64,000 bases of DNA from Myotis daubentonii (GCF_963259705.1 NC_081849.1:56082093-56146092), one strand, 5' to 3'. Counted from the first letter of the stretch, positions 25,295-37,438 are shown. Made by a program: numbers and translations. The notes: generated by a model not told the origin, from the sequence alone.

Positions 25295-25867
25295 TTAAAA
25301 TATAAGCACCGACAGATTAAAACTTAAAGTGAACAGGTAAAATGTTCTTTACCATTTTTGAAAGACTATTTAATTGAAAAAGGAAATCACAAATAAAGGA
25401 AGGAACAAAAAAAGGATGTTTTGCCCAAGTGCAATACCCAAGAATGGTACCACTGCCTATGTAGTATATAAATTGATGAGCAAATAAATAAGTAGGCAGT
25501 ATGTTTTCTCCTTTATCTTGGTAATATAACATCTAAATGAATTAAATTAGTTTTTTAAAAAAGAAAACATAAGTATTTGTTAAACTTTATAATTTACACA
25601 GTGCATTTTTCATATATTACTACATTAACTAAATAATAACCCTGGTGAATAAACAAGAAAAATAAAATGTATAGCTAAGCCTCAGTGGTGAATCCATTCA
25701 GAGGCAAGCTACAGATTTTAGCATTTTGCAGGTCTTTTTGGAGAGAACTTTCTAAATAAACATAAAGCTCAACATTAAAGCTCATTTTAATTCAATTATT
25801 AAACAAAGTTTAGATACATTACCACAAGTATTTTAAATAACTTTTTCATATTTTTAAAATAAACTTT

Positions 25868-26250
25868 AGGACTTTAATCATATTTATAAATATTTCATTT
25901 TGTGGACATACCACTTTTTGTTTATCTATTCATTAGCTGCTATAAATGAGTTATTTCCAAAATTTGGCTATTATGAATAGTGCTGCTCTGAACATTCCAG
26001 CATACATATTTCCATGCCAATGTTTCAATTCTCTTGGGTATATACCTAAGAGGAAATTGCTGTGTCATATGGTTAACTCAATGTTTAACATTTTGAGGAA
26101 TTGCCAACAAATTTTCACAGGACTATACTATTTTACATTCCTACTGGCAGTGCATGAGGATTTCAATTTCTCAATAATTTTGTGGACACATTCTTTTCTA
26201 CTTTTTTTATTATGGCCACCCTAATGGATATAATGGTTTTGATTTATGTT
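25868..26250 (-). mobile_element. Old L1 ORF2 3' fragment, reverse
   Basis: Plus-strand motifs TTTGGCTATTATGAATAGTG, CAATTCTCTTGGGTATATAC and ACATTCCTACTGGCAGTGCA are the complement of the end of L1 ORF2. Heavily decayed with stops. Confidence 0.8.
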
Positions 26251-28759
26251 CGATTTGTGCTTGAAGCCTATAAAGCTTCCTGTATATTTTTTCAGTATAT
26301 ATTTTGCTAGCACTTCCAATACTCTGCTCATAGTTGACACAATATAGCAAGTTCCTTACTAGATTATAGGTTGCCCTTGAGAAGAATACACACATTTTAA
26401 TTTTTGTACTTGTATTCAGACTTATTACACAGCTGAAGCAATAGAATTGTAATAAATATTGGGGTTGATCAGAGCTACTCCTACACTACAACAAATTACA
26501 GATATAGCTTCAACATATACTTTATCAGAAACTTACACTACTTCAGAGACTAAGTGGTATATTAAAAAGAAACAAGAAGCTGATTCCCAAATTCTTCTTT
26601 GTGGATACTTTTAAGTTAGCAAAATACCTTTTACTTCCTCTTATTTATAGATGTAGACCATTCTGTAGATACCTACAGAGATATACACAAATACGGATGA
26701 ATAAATTCTGGGATAACATATCCCAAGAGACTATGCTTATTTTAACCATCCCTTAGCCCCATAATAAAATAAAAGGGGGAGAAAAATTTTGGGGTTTTTT
26801 TATACATAGGCCTTACTGTACTGCCTGAAAATGGGCTTTTCAGATTTCTATAGAAGTAAAAACAAACACACACACACATCCATTAATCATTTTTAAATGC
26901 CTAGAGAAGACAACAACTCTTAAAATTATTCATGTCATTTTTTTAGTGTTTTATTGGTTATTTACATTGGAATATTCTTAGTGAGGTAACTACCTGGAAT
27001 AAAATAATAAATTAAGAGCCAACATCTGTGACTGCTGTTTCCAGGAACTAAGGCTCAAGTCTGATCTTGGTCTGAGACAATTTAAAGAGCTCTAATTCAT
27101 ATTCAGATGAACCGCCATCAACTCACCTTGCTCCTTTTCCAATCTCAAGTTCCATTTTTTATATTTTGACATCTGTAATGTACCCACAATCCAATACCTA
27201 CCTCACAATGTAGTTCAGAAATTGGAACACTATCTTGTTCTTCTATTTCTGTTGCAATAAATTTTCTGGGGCCTAATCTCTCCAAGACTGAGGTCTTGAC
27301 TTGCCCAACCAATATTCTATCGATGGGGATTTGGGTATAGAACACCAGGAAGTCTCACAAAACCTCTCTGGGCCCAATAACCTTTAAACAGAACCCCGTA
27401 CATGAACTGTCTACATATCTGCTTAGATTTCCAAATTCCCCTTGACTGTGAAAATCTTTTTGCTATGTTCTACCGACCTTCACAGGAGAGTATACATTTA
27501 CTTTGTAATCCAGCTGCATTTCTGGATTCTTCCTATTAGCTATCACCATACACATTCCTATCTATTTACTATGTCAATTCTAAATCATGTCTGTTTAAAA
27601 CAACAATGGTGCAATGGAGAGGAAAAAAGATGCAAGACTAAATCTGACCTACCCTCTGGAACAAGATAGATACTAAGGAAATGACGCCTAGATGGATAGA
27701 TAATAGGTGAGTTAAAAGATAAAGCTCAGTCATATTTCAGCTAATATTGGAGCCTAGAGTACAAGAGCACAGTGACAGATTCTGGGCTGAGCAAGGCTGA
27801 GAAATCCGGGCAAACAGCCAGGCAGGCAGCTGTAAGCTGGGAGATCAATTCACACTTAATACATATCTGCAAGAGAACAAAGGTCTGGCATCCAAGAAGA
27901 TTGACAACTGAAGTGCAGGGTAGCCAGGTTCAAACAGCTAATTTAATACTTGGGACAAAGGATCAGTACAGATGCTCAGCGCAAAATATTTGATCTCCTA
28001 GAAAGCAAAGAAGGGTCGCAACTTTAGGCAATTCTGAAACACAGGGTTAATTCCAGAGGCACTGATGTTTGGCTTGGCTAATAGGGCAGAGGACTCAGGG
28101 AAGAACACTGGATGCCAATATTTGCCCTTTGACTAGTATATTAGTCCTACCAGGAAGTAGTTTAATATTGACAACCACAACAGCGAGAATGGGGTCATTT
28201 TAGATGGTCTTTTCCATTACCATCAGTATCATCTAAGTACTAAAGTGGTACAGAGCCTAACAGTGGGAGTAATTTTGTTCAGGAAACACCTTTTTATATG
28301 CTGGGACTTATGAAGTGTATATGGGGACACATAGGAGTAGCATAAATTTTCTTATGGCTTGTCTTCCTAGCACCTGCTCTAGTGCAGGAGTTGCTCCTCT
28401 GTGAATCCTCTCATGTTTGGCTGACTCACATAATAGCAGAAGAGTGAAATTGGTACATTGTAGGAATTCACAATTGGAAATGTTCTGATTTTTTAACATG
28501 GTTTTCAAAGAAAATTTAATTCCCTTTACATAATTCTAAGATAAAAATAAATCAATAAGTGCATTTGGCACTGTTTAGAAATTAGAAGCATCAAACTAAT
28601 GGGTCCTAAAAAAAGCTACATGAAAAATGAGGCACATTTAGTTTACCTCATGCCCTTTTAGGTGTCTGATGCATCTTGAATGAGCTGCCTTTGTGATTTG
28701 AATGCCTCTCTGCATGCACTTGTCAGATTAATCATAAACGCCCCGTGGAGCAATAGAAA

Positions 28760-28950
28760 GATTTAAAGCCAGATAGATTTGGATTTGAATCCTGGCTCTA
28801 GAGTTTTTGGCCCAATGTCCTTGGGCATATTTTTAACTTCTCTGTGGCTCAGTTTTCTAATACTTAAAAATGGAATAATGATATCGGGACCATGCAACTG
28901 TGTCTTGCAAAGTGCCTGGTGCCCAACAAATTCCTGTTCAGTTGTTCCAT
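28760..28950 (-). repeat. MIR SINE fragment, reverse
   Basis: GATTTGAATCCTGGCTCTAG, TGTCCTTGGGCATA, CTCTGTGGCTCAGTTTTCTA and AAAGTGCCTGGTGCCCAACA follow reverse MIR order. Confidence 0.75.
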
Positions 28951-29696
28951 CCTACACATGACTTCAAACATTTGATCATCATTCAAGTTTCTTGTTGTTT
29001 TGGATGAAGGCATAAGCCCCTCCTCTTGGTATCATAGGTATATCAGATTCTGATCCAAACCTACCTACCAGTAATTATTTTATATGCCTTCCTTATTTTT
29101 CTAAATTCATTTATTGTTGTTATGATTACAGATGTTCCGCATATTCCCAGTCTTTGCCCCATTGCTCTGATCCTTAAAAGGATGCACAAAGAAATTGAGA
29201 GTGAATAAGCAATTTATTCCCTGCTACATTTTCCTATGTGTGTTTTTGTGTGTATATATATTTATATTCTTGGTTGTTGCTAAGGGGGCATTTTGGGAAA
29301 AGTACTGATTAGAGCATTTTATTAAAAAATTTACTTACCCTGACTTCATGTCACAAGTATAAAAAATAGTAATTTGGAAATCCAGAAGATCTGAAAATTG
29401 ATATTGTTATTAATGCAATTCCCCAGGTGATATAACAGATGTTCTACTTAAATTGTAGTCAGCAGCCAAAAAGAAACACCTACAGAACTACTGAATAAGA
29501 TATTTGGAGAACTAGTCACCAAGAGACAGAAGTTCATATCAACTTGTGGGAGAATTATAATAGAAGTAGAGAGAGATTGAAAACAATATATAAGTATATT
29601 GTTAAAAATATCAAGAGTTGCTTTGTAGCAGTTTATGTGCTAATTAAAATTAGACACCTGGACTTTTAAATATTCTAAAAAAAAACATTCCAATGT

Positions 29697-29847
29697 TAAA
29701 GGTTCGATTCCAGATCAGGGCACATGCGAAGGTTGCTGGCTCAATCCCCAGTGTGGGGTGTGTAGGAGGCAGCTGATTCTGTTTCATCATTGATGTTTCT
29801 CTCTCTCCCTCTCCCTTCCTCTCTCTCAAATAAAAAAAAATTGAAGA

Positions 29848-29885
<38 letters not shown>
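29697..29885 (+). mobile_element. 5'-truncated VES-type SINE with (AAT)n tail
   Basis: Starts within the B-box region (GGTTCGATTCCAGATCAGGG), continues through GTAGGAGGCAGCTGATTCTG and the CT-rich body, and ends in an (AAT)n run at about 29848-29885. The A-box half is missing. Confidence 0.85.
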
Positions 29886-29887
<2 letters not shown>

Positions 29888-29965
29888 GAAAGCAATTATA
29901 CATAAGAGTAGAATTCAGGAGAGGATCTGGGTTAAAGAACAAAATTTGAGTGTTATTTATAACTT

Positions 29966-30046
29966 CACTCTCCATGTGATATCATAGAACTGTGTGATAG
30001 AAATACGTGATATCACGCAGAACTATATGATATCACATGGAGAGTG
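29966..30046 (+). repeat. Perfect 21-bp inverted repeat with palindromic centre
   Basis: Arms at 29966-29986 and 30026-30046 are perfect reverse complements over 21 bases (left arm begins CACTCTCCATGTGATATC). The 39-bp spacer holds a third GTGATATCAC palindrome at 30007-30016. It could form a cruciform or RNA hairpin. No TIR family recognised. Confidence 0.85.
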
Positions 30047-31666
30047 ATCTTAGAAAAGATACCAAGGACTGAGACCTGGAGCACTCAGAGGTTCAGATGC
30101 CAGGAAGAGAAAAGGGATCTGCAAGGAGACAAGGAATGCATATTGAGTAAAATAGTAAGGAAACCAGCACAAGCAATGTGTCATGGAAACCAAGTGTCAT
30201 ATAATATCAAGTAAGATGAGGAGCAGAACCTCATCATTGGATTTAGCAAAAAGAACGTCATTCACGTCCCTGTTTAGAACCATTTCAATTTAGAAGTTAA
30301 GGCAACATCCCAAGCAGTGTGCATTAAGAGGAAAATAAGATAGAAGAAATGAATGCAGCAAATATAGGCAACTCATTTTAAAAGACTGGCTCCAAGAGAA
30401 GCAAAAAATTGAGCAGTAGCTGGATGGCAAGAAAGGAACTTAAGTTGTTTTTGTTTTGTTTTTAAGAGAAGAGAAAAGAAAACAGCACGCTGATAGAAAT
30501 GATCCAGTGGAAAAGGAAAGTTAAAAATGCGGGGAAAACTATAGAATGGTTAACGTTTAGTGGGTAAGAAAAAGGCAATCTGATTCACAGCAGAAGGCCT
30601 GGCTTCGCAGGGGGGCATGGACACTTCACCTAAATGGGAAGGCAGAGTAGTATGTGGGTTCCTATGCTGGAGGGAGGTAGATGTCCAGTTTGTGCATATC
30701 AAGTTCTGTTGTTGTGAGGACGTTTGTTTTAGTAGGTGAAGGAGGAGTAAAACCATCAGCTGAGAAAAGACATGAGGGGATGGTTTGAGGAGATTTGAGG
30801 AAAAGTACTAAGAGGTGTTGAAAATTCTCTAGGAGCTAACGAAGGTGAATGGACAATGGAAAAAGTTAAAATTCACCTGGATTATGGTTTCTCCACCCAC
30901 GTGTGAGAGAGTGAGAGGGCAAGAAAGTGAAGGAAGAAAGCCAGAAGGTGGTTTAATGACTTCTGGGGGATTGCATTTGAGTTGCCCCTGATTACCTCTA
31001 TTCAGGAAGACTGCGTGCTCTGCCGGTCATCCTCTTCAGCGTGAGAGAGAACAATTGCTGGCAGCTATTGTGACTTTCAGGGCTTTATGTCTTCTACTCA
31101 AACACCCACCTTCTCTGTACCTGCCACAGACGGATGTGGCAAGGAGAGACTTGTAATTCAGTTTGCTTTTTATGTGTGTTTCCCATGAGTTAACAGCACT
31201 TCCATGAGTATTATCTTCTTTTTTTGTCCTTCTCCTTCATTTTTCTCTTTATTCTGTTAAGTGGCTAATTACGCTTGGACATATTTAATTCTGGCTAATA
31301 ACCATCTTTTCAGCCTTCTTTCTTGTCCAGGGACTGAAAAAAATAGAGAGCCTGAGTAGTTCAGCTCTATATGGAGCCATCATTATTAGTGGTGTAAAAA
31401 GGGTGTTTCTCTGGCAAAATAATGGAAGTCCCATGTCCCCACTTCACCTCCTCTGCTCCGCCCTTGCCGTCTGATGAGGCTGTAACATCCCCAGCAGGCA
31501 CTCACTTGATTCATTTTGGAGAGGTTGAAAAATCACAGTGAGATAATTCTGGAGACGTTCTGAGCTTTGATGACACGCTCTAACTTTTATGGTTGTAGTT
31601 ACATATTTTTTCCTGTTCCTTTGGCTTTAAGACTGCTCATTTATCCTTTGTATTTTTCTATCTTTT

Positions 31667-31749
31667 AAAAAGTAATTTTAGGGTCAGCTTTAGCTCAAGC
31701 GGTTACTTCGGATTCTGCTTGTTGCAGACACATAAAAAGTAATTTTAGG
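31667..31749 (+). pseudogene. 3'-truncated vault-RNA-like retrocopy with 16-bp target duplication
   Basis: A short insert (about 31681-31733) begins GGGTCAGCTTTAGCTCAAGC and continues GGTTACTTCG. This matches the 5' end of vertebrate vault RNAs, with the A-box TAGCTCAAGCGG; the vtRNA1 5' end as I know it is GGCTGGCTTTAGCTCAGCGG, then TTACTTCG. It is flanked by identical 16-bp direct repeats AAAAAGTAATTTTAGG (31667-31682 and 31734-31749). Only about 50 nt of an RNA of about 100 nt is present, with no A-tail, which is the pattern of tailless retropseudogenes. The 3' third of the insert (TTCTGCTTGTTGCAGACA) is not identified. Confidence 0.7.
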
Positions 31750-32649
31750 ACATCTACTAGATTTTAACAATTTATATTTATTCTATTTCCCCAGAAAGAC
31801 AAGCTAGAATTTAAAATATATATAATTTCAAGAAATGATTATTTCATGCAGTCCTGTTCAAATAGTTTCTTCACAAGTCCCAGGTGGAATCTCCAAATGA
31901 ATGAACCCATTTTTAACTCAATATTCAGATTTTTGAGTTGGTGAGTGCTGCTTAACTACTATTCACTATTTGTGGTTACCTTATTGCTATCAGTAAATGG
32001 GGCTAATAAAAATATCTTCTTGCTTCTGCTGGGATTAGTATCTGGCATATATATTTTAATTATCAATTTTAATTTTTTGTTATGGGAAATGTACTTTCAT
32101 ATCTAATAGAATTAAGTGCAATCGTATGCATTTCAATCAAAATATTTAATGAAATGCAACTCTGAGTTATAATTTTGAATCTGTACCTTATTAAAAATTT
32201 TTAAACCCACACTATTTCAGCAAATGAAAGCTTGATTTCATTTATTTTTAAAGTTCTTATGTGGGTTGCAAAACACTTACTGAAAAACTAGACACTCTGA
32301 CAACAGTAGTGTATTCTCTAGTCGCATTGCTTAAAACATCCTATTTTAAGACAATACAAAATACCCGAACTTTACTATTAGTCACTGACCATAAAATTCT
32401 TACCTCTGTACATTGAGCAAGAAACATAATATTTGGTAATCTGGGAAAACAAAATTCTATGTATTTTTTTGGCATACATATTCTTACATGTAACATGCTC
32501 ATACACGAATTTTAAAGAACATAAAACCCCAAAATATTGTCCCCTGAGTTTTTAATTCAAAACAGAGCTCAGAGAAATGTGCCATATTTATTTTGTGGTT
32601 TGATGTATCTGCTCATCTTTTTTGTTTTTGTTGTTAATCCTCACTGAGG

Positions 32650-32823
32650 ATATTTTTCCATTGATTTTTACAGAGAATGGAAGGGACGGGGGGAGTCAGA
32701 GACAGAGAGAAAATCAGTGTGAGAGAGACTGCAACCGAGGTACATGCCTTTGACTGGAATCAAACCCAGGATCATTTAGTCTGTGGGCTGATGCTCTACT
32801 CACTGAGCCAAACAGGGTAGGGC
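32650..32823 (-). mobile_element. VES-type SINE, reverse, with internal deletion
   Basis: Reverse copy with AT tail at 32650-32670, GA-rich body, GCATGTACCTCGGTTGCAG (reverse complement of about 32730-32748) and head CCCTACCCTGTTTGGCTCAG. The middle of the body is shortened. Confidence 0.85.
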
Positions 32824-33113
32824 TCTACTCACCTTTACAATGCCCCTGGAGACTGAAAAAGCTTCAATGTGAAAAGAAGCAATACAACTGTATATGGAAT
32901 TAGAAGTAGTTGAGAGATTTGCTTCCAGATCTGGCTCTTAGGTGATCTATAGGATAGTTCTGTCATACTATCGATAGTATTATAAATACTATGAATAGTA
33001 GCAGAAGTCCCCTCCATTTTCTTCCTCTAATACTGGGGAGATTAGAAGAGACAATATCTAAGGACTCTTCCAGCCACACCATTCTATGATTCAATGTTGA
33101 GCATACCCTAGAA

Positions 33114-33979
33114 CAGGGGTGGGCAACCCCTGGCACGCGTGCCAAACATGGAACGCCAGTAACTTTTGCTGGCATGAGAAACCCTCTCTTATAATCTTCC
33201 ATTTACAATTTTTTTTCCTAATATCGACATTTTTATTTTTCAGATAAATTCAGTGTAGGTGCATCTTAGATAAATAAATAATTTTACATAACAAGTTATC
33301 TTAAAGACCATAGACATGGCTGACTTTGAAATGCAGTTGATTGAATTTCAGAGTACCTCAATTTGGAAGCAGAAATTTATTGACCTTAGAGTTGACTTGG
33401 AAAACATTGAAAAAAAGCGATTAGGAGCACCAGAGAGAAGTGTCGAAAACGAACTATTGAGGACTTGGAATGCCATTCCAGAACATTTTTTTCTCTTTAA
33501 AAAACTTGTGCAACAGCGTTACTCTCCATGTTTTCATCCGCATACGCTTGTGAATCTTTGTTCTCAGTGATGAATTTTGTTAAGTCTCGTAATAGGAGTA
33601 GCCTGACGGATGAAAGTAGTAGCTCGTGCATATCTCTGAAGGTCACGAAATATAAACCTGATGTAAAATCTCTGTCATCAGTGATGCAGCAGCAAAAGTC
33701 CCACTGATAATATCAAACGGAGTCATAAAATTTTCTGTTGGACTATCAGTGTACATGTATACATTAAAAAATAAATGTATTTTTCATCATCATATACTGT
33801 GTTTTTGTCGCTCGAATAAATTTTATTATTTCTTTAAGGTTCTTCACATACGTACACCTTAAGATATGTCAAGTAGGCGTAACATGTTCTCAAAAAATTA
33901 GGGTTGGCACGCAGAAGAATTTTGAGTCAGAGATTTTGCTGGTTTTGGCACGCACTCACAAAAAGGTTGCCCACCCCTG
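33114..33979 (+). mobile_element. hAT transposon deletion derivative, 866 bp
   Basis: TIRs are CAGGGGTGGGCAACC and GGTTGCCCACCCCTG. Flanks CCCTAGAA (33106-33113) and GCCTAGAA (33980-33987) form an 8-bp duplication with one mismatch. Unlike the other hAT elements here it keeps coding sequence, the C-terminal part of a transposase (see the pseudogene at 33316-33707). The 5' two-thirds of the transposase is absent, so the element could only have moved in trans. Confidence 0.92.
33316..33707 (+). pseudogene. hAT transposase C-terminal remnant, frameshifted
   Basis: The first frame (33316-33570) begins MADFEMQLIEFQSTSIWKQK and matches the segment before the dimerisation domain of Buster/Charlie-like hAT transposases. 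Near 33511-33516 homology moves to another frame, which runs to a stop at 33705-33707. That frame carries ALLSMFSSAYACESLFS, the hATC dimerisation motif (family pattern F-G/S-S-x-Y-x-C-E-x-L-F-S). A one-base indel therefore breaks the gene. The DDE catalytic residues would lie in the missing upstream part. It can only be a remnant; exact hAT clade not determined. Confidence 0.85.
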
Positions 33980-34019
33980 GCCTAGAAGGATATTCAGACC
34001 CACACCCCGAAAATAGTTA

Positions 34020-34097
34020 CCTTCATTGATGTTTCTAGCTCTCTCTCACTCTCCCTTCCTCTCTGAAATCAATAAAAATATATATATATTTTTAAAA
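34020..34097 (+). mobile_element. VES-type SINE 3' fragment
   Basis: Only the last part of the SINE: CATTGATGTTTCTAGCTCTC, the CT-rich stretch, and GAAATCAATAAAAATATATA. It lies just right of the 866-bp hAT. Confidence 0.8.
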
Positions 34098-36382
34098 CTA
34101 CCTTGTCTCTCTTTTGTTTTTGTTTTGTTTAAGGGTCTTTAACATTATTCACACTTCAAGTTTCTGCTTAGCAAGAAAGGTGATTTGTATCTAATATTTT
34201 ACACAGCAGTATCATTGAGTACTGCACACATGTGCACTAATAAGCTCATAAAGTGCTAGATAGTTAGGTGTTAAATGATTAAATAATTGGCGCTTTAGTG
34301 CTTTGTATTATGTAAAAGTCTCTGTTGAGTTTTCTATAGGTGTTTTACTATTTATTATTACTTGGGAAAATTTGGATGGGTGTTTTCATTGGCTGGAAAT
34401 TCATTATTATTTTCCCTGTTAAAGGATCATTTAGTATTTAAAAAAATCAATAGTCAACACATTTTCAATAATGGGTTAGATTCAGGTAAGGAGAGATGGA
34501 TATGTTACACTTATTAAGCAGAAATAGAATGTATATAGGCAGTGAATTCAGTCAAAGTAACTGAAGAACAAAGGAGGTAACACAAGAGATCACAAGAGTG
34601 TGAAAAAAACAACAGCAATGAAATTTAACCAAGCAGATCAGAGGGTCCAAATAACCCTGAACAATACAGTCCCCAACAGCAGCTGCTCAGAATAAGAGGC
34701 CTCATCCTCAGGTTTACAATTTTTTAAATGTAAAGTAATCCATAATGAGGGGCACAGAAACATATAACCAAACTACCTCCCCCCAGTTCTAGAAAGGATT
34801 ATGGGAGGGCTTTAGCAGTGGACAAAAATGAGATCACCAGGAATGGAAAGAAACCATAAATAGAAATGATTATATCGGTCTACCTCTGCGAGAAATTTTT
34901 TATATTGCAACCTGTCAAACCTCATGATAAAAACATGTCTAATATTAGACAGTTACATTTTTATGAACGCATATTGCCTCACAAGTTTTTTTGTGGTGTC
35001 TACTGCAAAGGGGGGAGGGGGAAACAGACAATAAGCTCATTATTCTGATGGTGTGACATTTGTAAATTGGCTTGAATTACTGGAATGTGTGACAGCCAGC
35101 TGCCTTGTTTGTTTTTTGGCTCTTACTTGCATTAGTGTTATTTGCTCTCACCTACAGAACTGGGAGGAGTACAAGGACGCATTAAAATTCTGTCTGAATA
35201 ATTGGGCAGAAAAGTTTTAATAGCCGTGGAGAAATCACCTGGAGGTTGTTTTGTGATAGAAAGACCGGAAAAAGACTGGGGGAAAGTTTATTCTCCAAAG
35301 TTAAAGCTGGCCTGGAGAAAAGCCATTTAAATGAAGAGAATTCCAAGAAATTAAACTTCTGATTAATACCTAGCAAAAGCTTTGCCTAAAGCAAATTATT
35401 CAAACACATGCAAAATTATAGATGACTGTAAGTTGTTCCACTTAAAAGCTGAAATTACAGAGAATCTGGGAAGAGGCAGTGTAAATGAAAATATCAAAGA
35501 CCATATATTATCATCACTGTATTTTGTTAAAGGTTTTGCTTAAATGTTACTCTGAATGAGGTTATCGATTGAAGACATTTTAACAACTGGCCCTTTGCAA
35601 ATGTTATTTAAGTCTTAATCAGATTATAATTGGAAATCAATCATCCTTTTCTTCAATTAAAAAATCTATATAGTCATATGCAATAGTCTTCTTCAAATTA
35701 TATGATTTTTAATTAAATTCCAAATTAATTAAAGACAGATGGCCAGCTAAGTAAAATTGACATTAAATTTATCCAAATTTATGAGATTTTCCAAAAGTAA
35801 TTTGTTATTGTCTTGGAATTCTCTAATTTCTCTCTTCCTTTTCCCAGGCCTTCTTTCCATCACAGATTGCTTTACAGGCCTGGGATCACACTATCTACAG
35901 TGACATCATGTTAAGTGGCATGTATCCATTGGCTGTTAAGATGGATGTAATTTTAATATTTAAAGGCAAGATCACTGTATTCTTTATGATTATATAATTA
36001 TTAATGCCTATTTTAAAAGGAAACCAGAAAACAATTACAATAAAAGGATACAATCATCAATAATTTCTCTACCTGGAAATGACTACTATTATTACTGTAG
36101 GGATATCCTTCTGGAATATTTTCAGTATGTGTCTAGAAATACATATTTACAAAACTAGGATTAAAATTATAAAAATGGGATTAAAGATTGCATAGCACTT
36201 TAAAGCTGCTTTTACATTTAATACATTTTAATTCTTTTTACATTAATAAAGACATATCCTACCATCACTAATATTGGTCCAATCATGTGTTCTTGTGTGG
36301 CTGAACCATAATTTCATTTACCAGTCTCTTATATTTGACTTAAACTACTGTTAAATTTATAGTAATATTAAATGTATAATAA

Positions 36383-36893
36383 TCTACACTAATAAAAGAC
36401 AAACATGCAAATTGACCGCACCTTCGCTACACCTTAAGCCATGCCCACCAGCAAATCAGAGCAACTATACGCAAATTAACCCAACCAAGATGAGGGCCGG
36501 CAGCCACAGAGCTGGAGCAAGCAGGAGGCTTGGGTTGACCCTGGCGATGGAGGAAGCCAAGTTTCCCTCACGCCTACCCTGGTCAAGGCTACAAAGTTTC
36601 AATTATAGAAGGTAAATGAATCCCAGAATAAAAAAAGAAAAAGAAAAAAAGGAGAGGCTGGGAGCTTCCATCACCAGGGGTGTTTGGCCAGCCTGAAAAC
36701 AGCCCTCAGCCCCTCACCCAGGCTGGCCAGGCACCCCAGTGGGGACCCCCCACCCTAAAGGGGGTGTGGCCAGCTGCAAACAGCCATCAGCCCCTCACAC
36801 AGGCTGGCCAGGCACCCCAGCAGGACCCCCACCCTGATCCAGAACACCCTTCAGGGCAAATCAGCCGGCCCCCACCAATGCACCAGGCCTCTA
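36383..36893 (+). mobile_element. Non-autonomous Helitron A (HeliBat type), 511 bp
   Basis: Starts TCTACACTAATAAAAGAC after an A and ends CACCAGGCCTCTA, where the expected final G is missing and the next Helitron begins at once. The interior contains two tandem copies of a roughly 90-bp GC-rich unit (about 36680-36865, with AGGCTGGCCAGGCACCCCAG in each). Overlapping ORFs reflect GC-rich low-complexity DNA, not a gene. Confidence 0.88.
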
Positions 36894-37357
36894 TCCTATA
36901 TAATAAAAGGGTAATATGCAAATTAACCCTAATAGCAGAACAACTGGGAATGACTGGTCACGATTACACACACTGACCACCAGGGGGCAGATGCTCAATG
37001 CAGGAGCTGCCCCCTGATGGTCAGTGCGCTCCTACAGGGGGAGCTCTGCTCAGCCACAAGCCAGGCTGATGGCTGCCAGTACAGCGGTGGTGGTGGGAGC
37101 CTCTCCCGCCTCCTCAGCAACGCTAATGATGTACGACTGCAGCTTAGGCTTGCTCCTCGCTGACAAGTGGACATCCCCCGAGGGCTCCCGGGCTGCCAGA
37201 GGGATGTCTGACTGCCAGCTTAGGCCCAATCCCCAGGGGAGCGGGCCTAAGCCAGCAGGTGGACATCCTCCGAGGGGTCCCAGACTGTGAGAGGGCACAG
37301 GCTGGGCAGAGGGACGTCCCCCCCGAGAGCACAAATTTTTTTGCACCAGGCCTCTAG
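36894..37357 (+). mobile_element. Non-autonomous Helitron B (HeliBat type), 464 bp, joined to A
   Basis: Starts TCCTATATAATAAAAGGG directly at the end of Helitron A and ends GCACCAGGCCTCTAG before a T. It carries an inverted pair of CTCF-like motifs (36971-37026). ORFs on both strands at 37024-37346 come from its GC-rich interior. No Rep/helicase. Confidence 0.92.
36971..37026 (+). promoter_or_regulatory. Inverted pair of CTCF-like motifs inside Helitron B
   Basis: The arm at 36971-36990 reads CACTGACCACCAGGGGGCAG. The arm at 37007-37026 is its reverse complement at 19 of 20 positions. Each contains CCA(C/T)CAGGGGGCAG, close to the core CTCF consensus. The spacer is 16 bp. Binding is inferred from the motif only. 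Confidence 0.55.
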
Positions 37358-37437
<80 letters not shown>

Positions 37438-37438
37438 T
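37358..37438 (+). repeat. (TA)n microsatellite
   Basis: About 80 bp of TA dinucleotides with one CA interruption, starting at the 3' end of Helitron B. Confidence 0.97.

Noticed and set aside
37024..37346. Overlapping ORFs on both strands
   Set aside because: Inside Helitron B; GC-rich non-coding interior with no Rep/helicase motif.
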